DNA of 9,466 nucleotides from Patescibacteria group bacterium (GTDB taxonomy: Bacteria > Patescibacteriota > UBA1384 > JAGGWG01). This document shows, one piece after another, positions 6,761 to 9,466 of the stretch. A model generated the notes under the pieces. That model saw only the letters and a list, made by a program, of their open reading frames with translations. It had not been told where the DNA came from and did not search any database. The translations under genes and the position numbers were made by a program. The stretch lies in the NCBI GenBank assembly GCA_028698375.1, contig JAQVDI010000007.1:1-9466 (forward strand), read 5' to 3'. Position 1 is the first letter of the stretch. Every line of letters starts with the position of its first letter.

Positions 6761-8470
6761 TTACTTTTGAGGAATTTGATAATAATTAATTAAAAATTGA
6801 GCTAATTCTCGAAAAGCCGGACCAGCAGAATATTCAGCCCATTGGCTTTTAGCCGGATAATCCAATTTAACCAGAACAACAAATTCTGGGTTATCCGCTG
6901 GAAAATAACCGGCAAAAGACTGAATTGTTTTATCTTTAGAATAACCTCCATCAGGAGAAGGCACTTGAGCAGTACCAGTTTTACCAGCAATTTTATAACC
7001 ATCAATATAAATTGTATTTCTATATGTTTTATCCACCACAGACACTAACATCTCAGTTAATTTTTTAGCTGTATCTTCAGATATAACTCGACCAATTTCT
7101 TGAGATTTAGTAATTTCTTCACCAGTATTATCATTAATTTTTTTATCAACTAAATAAGGACGAACCATCATCCCTTTGTTAGCGATAGAACCATAAGCAG
7201 CAACAATTTGTAAAGGTGAAACCGCTATTCCTTGGCCAAAAGCTGTTGTTGCCGCTTCAATATCACGCAAAGACAAAGAATTAGGTTGATAATATTCTTC
7301 ATTAGGAAGATCAATGCCTAAAGGCAAATTTAACCGAAATTTTTCTAGAAGATACTTGTAGAAAACATCTTTTCCAATTAACTGCTCCACCTGAACCATA
7401 CCAACGTTATCTGACCATTGTAAAATCCCTGCCATATCTAACTCTCCGTGTGATTTCCGGTCACTATTCCAAATTGTATAACCTTGGACTTCAATTGCTG
7501 CCGCTAAATTCATTTTAGTTTCTGGCTCTACTGCTTTTTTCTCCAACGCTGTTGCCATAGTAACTGATTTAAAAATAGACCCCGGTTCATAAAGTTTTGA
7601 AACCGAAGCATTAGTGAATTCATCAACACCTTTATTTTTAGCTTCTTCGCTATAATTTTCAGGATTAAAACTAGGAGTTTGCGCCATGGCAATAATTTTT
7701 CCTGTTTTGGGGTTCATAACAATTATTTGACCACTAGTTGCTCCGTTTAATTCGCTGGCAGCCTTGATGATCTCTTCCGCCTTATATTGCACCGGTATCT
7801 CAATTGTTAAATATAAATCTTTACCATCTTGAACGCCATCACTTTGACCTAAATCTATATAGCCACCAAAAATATCTTTTTCCGCCGTTATATAGCCAGT
7901 ATCTCCTTTTAGGTCTTGGTTATAAAATTGCTCTAAGCCATAGTTACCTTTTCCTTCATAATCAACATAGCCAAGCACATGAGCCAAAAGCTCTGTCTGC
8001 GGATAAAAACGACGATCCTCAGGCGCTAAATATACTCCATCTAATTTTAAAGTTAAAATTTCTTGTGCTTTGTTATAATCCAAATTTTTTTTGATCGGAG
8101 GAATGTAGGGTTTATTATTATTAATTAAAGCAAAAACTTCTTCTTGTTTTATATCTATCAAAGGAGCAATAACTTGAGAAGTTTCTTGCTTGTCTCTTAT
8201 TTGTCTTGGCACTAAATTCAAAGAAAACAGTTTCTGATTACCGGCTAAAAGAAAAGGCTCATTTTGATAAATACTGGAAGCATAAATTTTACCTCGGTGA
8301 GCTGGCAATTCTTTAGCCAAAAAATGTTGAGACTTAGCCAATGCTAAATAAAAACCATGTTTTATCACTTGACGATAAAACTGCGCCACTAATAACAAAC
8401 TGAGGAAAATAACAAAAACAACAAAAATTGATTTTAGCCTAGAATCATATATTTTTTCTTGACTTTCCAT
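6761..8470 (-). CDS. ftsI: Septal peptidoglycan transpeptidase FtsI (class B penicillin-binding protein)
   Basis: FtsI cross-links peptide stems of septal peptidoglycan and partners with FtsW. The 569-residue product has a short cytoplasmic N-terminus, one membrane anchor (about 14-33), and a pedestal/dimerisation domain beginning with HRGKIYA (58-64), where the family's usual RGxIxDRNG is partly lost. The transpeptidase domain follows from about residue 245. All three catalytic motifs are present: SxxK as Ser298-IF-Lys301 in YEPGSIFKS, SxN as SDN (353-355), and KTG (497-499) in AGKTGTAQVP. No PASTA domains follow. Length is normal for FtsI/PBP2b-type proteins. The start lies 6 bases after the ftsL stop. 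The FtsI role rather than PBP2/MrdA is chosen from the dcw position between ftsL and murF. Confidence 0.95.
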   Translation of the reverse strand: MESQEKIYDSRLKSIFVVFVIFLSLLLVAQFYRQVIKHGFYLALAKSQHFLAKELPAHRGKIYASSIYQNEPFLLAGNQKLFSLNLVPRQIRDKQETSQVIAPLIDIKQEEVFALINNNKPYIPPIKKNLDYNKAQEILTLKLDGVYLAPEDRRFYPQTELLAHVLGYVDYEGKGNYGLEQFYNQDLKGDTGYITAEKDIFGGYIDLGQSDGVQDGKDLYLTIEIPVQYKAEEIIKAASELNGATSGQIIVMNPKTGKIIAMAQTPSFNPENYSEEAKNKGVDEFTNASVSKLYEPGSIFKSVTMATALEKKAVEPETKMNLAAAIEVQGYTIWNSDRKSHGELDMAGILQWSDNVGMVQVEQLIGKDVFYKYLLEKFRLNLPLGIDLPNEEYYQPNSLSLRDIEAATTAFGQGIAVSPLQIVAAYGSIANKGMMVRPYLVDKKINDNTGEEITKSQEIGRVISEDTAKKLTEMLVSVVDKTYRNTIYIDGYKIAGKTGTAQVPSPDGGYSKDKTIQSFAGYFPADNPEFVVLVKLDYPAKSQWAEYSAGPAFRELAQFLINYYQIPQK

Positions 8471-8476
8471 AGTATG

Positions 8477-8806
8477 CTACTGAATGCGAGCATCAATATT
8501 TTCCACCTGAACCATTCCTTTTTCTTTGGCCGCGCTCTCAGTTTGAGATAAAGATTTTAATCTTTCTGCTTCATATTGCAACCTTTCATTTTCCGCAGTT
8601 AAGTTTTCTTGTTTTGTTTCTAAATCTCTCGTCATAAAAGCTTTAGCTGCTGATGAATTAGATTGAAAGAGATAGAAAATTGACAAAAAGGCGATGACTA
8701 AAATAGCCAAAAATTTAACTGTAATTGGGCCCAAAGACATTTGTTGCGAAATTGTTCTTTTTAAAACTGGTGCGTTAGGATTTCGAGTTGTCCAAACAAT
8801 TGACAT
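8477..8806 (-). CDS. ftsL: FtsL/DivIC-like bitopic cell division protein
   Basis: This is a 109-residue protein with the build of FtsL. It has a basic cytoplasmic N-terminus (1-27), a single membrane segment (about 28-48, rich in I, L, V and F), and a polar external part (58-90) with heptad-like spacing of hydrophobics (LETKQENL, ENERLQYE), expected to form a coiled coil. FtsL joins the FtsB/DivIC and FtsQ/DivIB proteins and helps activate FtsW-FtsI. FtsL proteins are poorly conserved in sequence, so the name rests on size, topology, coiled coil and position directly before ftsI. The start ATG has an A/T-only leader without SD. The much stronger SD further upstream is too far away (more than 65 bases) to serve it. 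Confidence 0.8.
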   Translation of the reverse strand: MSIVWTTRNPNAPVLKRTISQQMSLGPITVKFLAILVIAFLSIFYLFQSNSSAAKAFMTRDLETKQENLTAENERLQYEAERLKSLSQTESAAKEKGMVQVENIDARIQ

Positions 8807-8830
8807 AATTTTTAAATTAATTTCTAATAA

Positions 8831-8866
8831 TTATTTTCTAAATTCATCAAATTTTTCTTCTTGCAA
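8831..8866 (-). CDS. Doubtful 11-residue leader ORF behind a strong SD
   Basis: AAGGAGG (minus strand, 8877-8883) lies 10 bases before a TTG at 8864-8866, which opens LQEEKFDEFRK and then TAA. It is the only plausibly spaced start for this SD. The peptide has no recognisable family, and the frame is short enough to be chance. It could be a translated leader, a relic of a lost gene, or nothing. Confidence 0.15.
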   Translation of the reverse strand: MQEEKFDEFRK

Positions 8867-8898
8867 CGCTTCGGCCCCTCCTTAGAAACCAAAGCGTT
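8865..8898 (-). promoter_or_regulatory. Intercistronic hairpin enclosing a Shine-Dalgarno sequence, mraZ-ftsL gap
   Basis: The RNA of the minus strand can fold into a 15-bp uninterrupted stem with a 4-base loop (AAGG). AACGCTTTGGTTTCT pairs with AGGGGCCGAAGCGTT, using eleven Watson-Crick and four G-U pairs. On the plus strand the four G-U pairs become A-C mismatches, so the structure favours the operon's own transcript. It begins at the base following the mraZ stop codon. AAGGAGG lies across the loop and the 3' arm. No T-run follows, so it is not a standard intrinsic terminator. Possible roles are mRNA processing or stability, or control of translation. Confidence 0.55.
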
Positions 8899-9330
8899 CT
8901 AGATTCCCAAATCTTTTAAATTTTCCACTATATCTGCAGATTGTTTTTCAGTGTTGCTTCTAAATTTATCCCACTCATTTTCTTCCCAAACTTCCAAATG
9001 ATCATATAAGCCAACTACAACTGACTTTTTATTAATTTTACCGTAACGCCTTAGATAATCAGGTAAAGTCACCCTTCCCTGTTTGTCTAAATCTAATTGC
9101 ATTGCTCCCGATAAAGTTAAACGAACATAAGCACGAGCATCTTTCTGGCTGATGGGTAAACTGGCTAATTTAGACGCCTTTTTTTGCCAAATATCACTGG
9201 GATATATTTCTAAACAATTATCAACGCCGCGCGTTACCACACAACCTTCGGCTAATTTGTTACGAAATTTAGCCGGAATAGCTAGCCTGCCTTTCTCATC
9301 CAAGTTGTGTCTAAATTCACCGATAAACAT
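8899..9330 (-). CDS. mraZ: Transcriptional regulator MraZ
   Basis: MraZ is the DNA-binding repressor encoded first in dcw clusters; it binds short direct repeats before its own gene. The 143-residue product has two SpoVT-AbrB-type swapped-hairpin halves, each with the family DxxxGR motif: DEKGR (11-15, followed by LAIPAKFR) and DKQGR (82-86, followed by VTLP). The start at ATG 9330 gives the standard N-terminus MFIGEFRHNLDEKGR. An upstream GTG at 9378 would add 16 residues but falls inside the putative operator repeats and has no family support. The leader before ATG 9330 is AT-rich without SD. Length is normal. The gene is followed not by rsmH, as in most bacteria, but by a hairpin and then the ftsL-like gene. 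It probably controls the whole operon from the promoter at 9418-9446. Confidence 0.96.
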   Translation of the reverse strand: MFIGEFRHNLDEKGRLAIPAKFRNKLAEGCVVTRGVDNCLEIYPSDIWQKKASKLASLPISQKDARAYVRLTLSGAMQLDLDKQGRVTLPDYLRRYGKINKKSVVVGLYDHLEVWEENEWDKFRSNTEKQSADIVENLKDLGI

Positions 9331-9374
9331 AAATAATAAATTAAAAAGGCAAAAGTTTGACAGCGTAGCACTTG

Positions 9375-9408
9375 CCACTATTCCCCACTTTTATCCACAA
9401 TTCACCAC
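9375..9408 (-). promoter_or_regulatory. Putative MraZ operator: four GTGG repeats at 10-bp spacing
   Basis: On the minus strand GTGG occurs at 9405-9408, 9395-9398, 9385-9388 and 9375-9378, exactly 10 bp apart, in the order GTGGTGAATT, GTGGATAAAA, GTGGGGAATA, GTGGCAAGTG. Known MraZ sites are direct repeats with a TGGG or AAAGTGG core at about one helical turn, located before mraZ. The third repeat (AAAAGTGGGG) fits both descriptions best. The repeats lie between the predicted transcription start and the mraZ ATG. Binding itself is inferred. Confidence 0.75.
9391..9399 (+). promoter_or_regulatory. Perfect DnaA-box sequence, downstream of promoter
   Basis: TTATCCACA on the plus strand matches the high-affinity DnaA box exactly. 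It overlaps the second GTGG repeat (minus-strand TGTGGATAA), so part of the match could be due to the MraZ repeat. It points toward the other box at 9456-9464. Confidence 0.4.
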
Positions 9409-9417
9409 GCAAGAACA

Positions 9418-9446
9418 ATTTTAATACATAATTGTCGTTTTGCCAA
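9418..9446 (-). promoter_or_regulatory. Predicted sigma70-type promoter of the mraZ/dcw operon
   Basis: On the minus strand the -35 element TTGGCA (9441-9446) and the -10 element TAAAAT (9418-9423) each match the consensus at 5 of 6 positions, with an optimal 17-bp spacer. Transcription would start near 9410-9412, about 80 bases before the mraZ ATG, placing the GTGG repeats in the first 40 transcribed bases. It is the best promoter candidate seen in the window and lies where the operon should begin. Confidence 0.65.
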
Positions 9447-9455
9447 CCACTAGGC

Positions 9456-9464
9456 TGTGGATAA
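9456..9464 (-). promoter_or_regulatory. Perfect DnaA-box sequence, upstream of promoter
   Basis: TTATCCACA on the minus strand, about 10 bases upstream of the -35 element. Together with the box at 9391-9399 it brackets the mraZ promoter in inverted orientation, with 56 bases between the two. The window ends two bases later, so further boxes beyond the edge cannot be seen. Confidence 0.45.
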
Positions 9465-9466
9465 CT

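Noticed and set aside
7804..8094. 96-codon plus-strand frame inside ftsI
   Set aside because: Antisense shadow of a gene with complete catalytic motifs; low-complexity composition and no family features.
8807..8898. Remnant of the rsmH C-terminus in the mraZ-ftsL gap
   Set aside because: All three minus-strand frames were read; vague Arg/Lys-rich similarity only, not enough to claim a pseudogene.
9331..9378. N-terminal extension of MraZ from a GTG at 9378
   Set aside because: It adds 16 residues absent from the family and the GTG is part of the fourth operator repeat; ATG 9330 gives the standard MFIGEF start.
9152..9424. 90-codon plus-strand frame over mraZ and its promoter
   Set aside because: Antisense to a well-supported mraZ and its control region; no recognisable domain.

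Overview
This window is one minus-strand block of cell-wall and division genes, a dcw cluster. It reads from the right edge (9466) to the left edge (1). The transcription order is mraZ, an ftsL-like gene, ftsI, murF, mraY, murD, ftsW, murG, and then a truncated M23-type peptidase gene. No convincing plus-strand gene was found. Gaps between genes range from 2 to about 130 bases, and no intrinsic terminator is visible inside the cluster, so a polycistronic transcript is likely.

Organism. The DNA is AT-rich, with very AT-rich leaders before each start codon. The standard genetic code fits every gene. The best guess is a Candidate Phyla Radiation (Patescibacteria) bacterium, perhaps a Parcubacteria-type lineage. 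This is inferred from the shortened MurF that lacks its N-terminal domain, the divergent MurD, the style of the M23 protein and the reduced gene set. I cannot confirm it without a search.

Layout. 9375-9466 holds the control region of the operon: a good sigma70-type promoter (TTGGCA, 17 bp, TAAAAT), four GTGG repeats at exact 10-bp spacing just downstream (the arrangement expected of MraZ operator boxes), and two perfect DnaA-box sequences flanking the promoter. 8899-9330 is mraZ. The 92-base gap after it holds a 15-bp hairpin that starts right at the mraZ stop and carries the only canonical Shine-Dalgarno sequence I noticed at a gene boundary. rsmH, which usually follows mraZ, is absent. 5457-8806 encodes the FtsL-like protein, the transpeptidase FtsI, and a MurF with no UDP-binding domain; murE is also missing from its usual place. 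507-5443 encodes MraY, MurD, FtsW and MurG. 1-501 encodes an M23 domain that breaks off before its last catalytic motif, at a GC-rich palindrome.

How the genes work together. MurD and MurF build the UDP-MurNAc-pentapeptide. MraY transfers phospho-MurNAc-pentapeptide to undecaprenyl phosphate (lipid I), and MurG adds GlcNAc (lipid II). FtsW polymerises lipid II and FtsI cross-links it at the septum, with the FtsL-like protein as a bitopic divisome partner. MraZ is the expected transcriptional regulator of the operon. Most of the window is an ordinary dcw cluster. The points of interest are the control region, the mraZ-ftsL gap, the reduced Mur enzymes, SD-less initiation and the disrupted left end.
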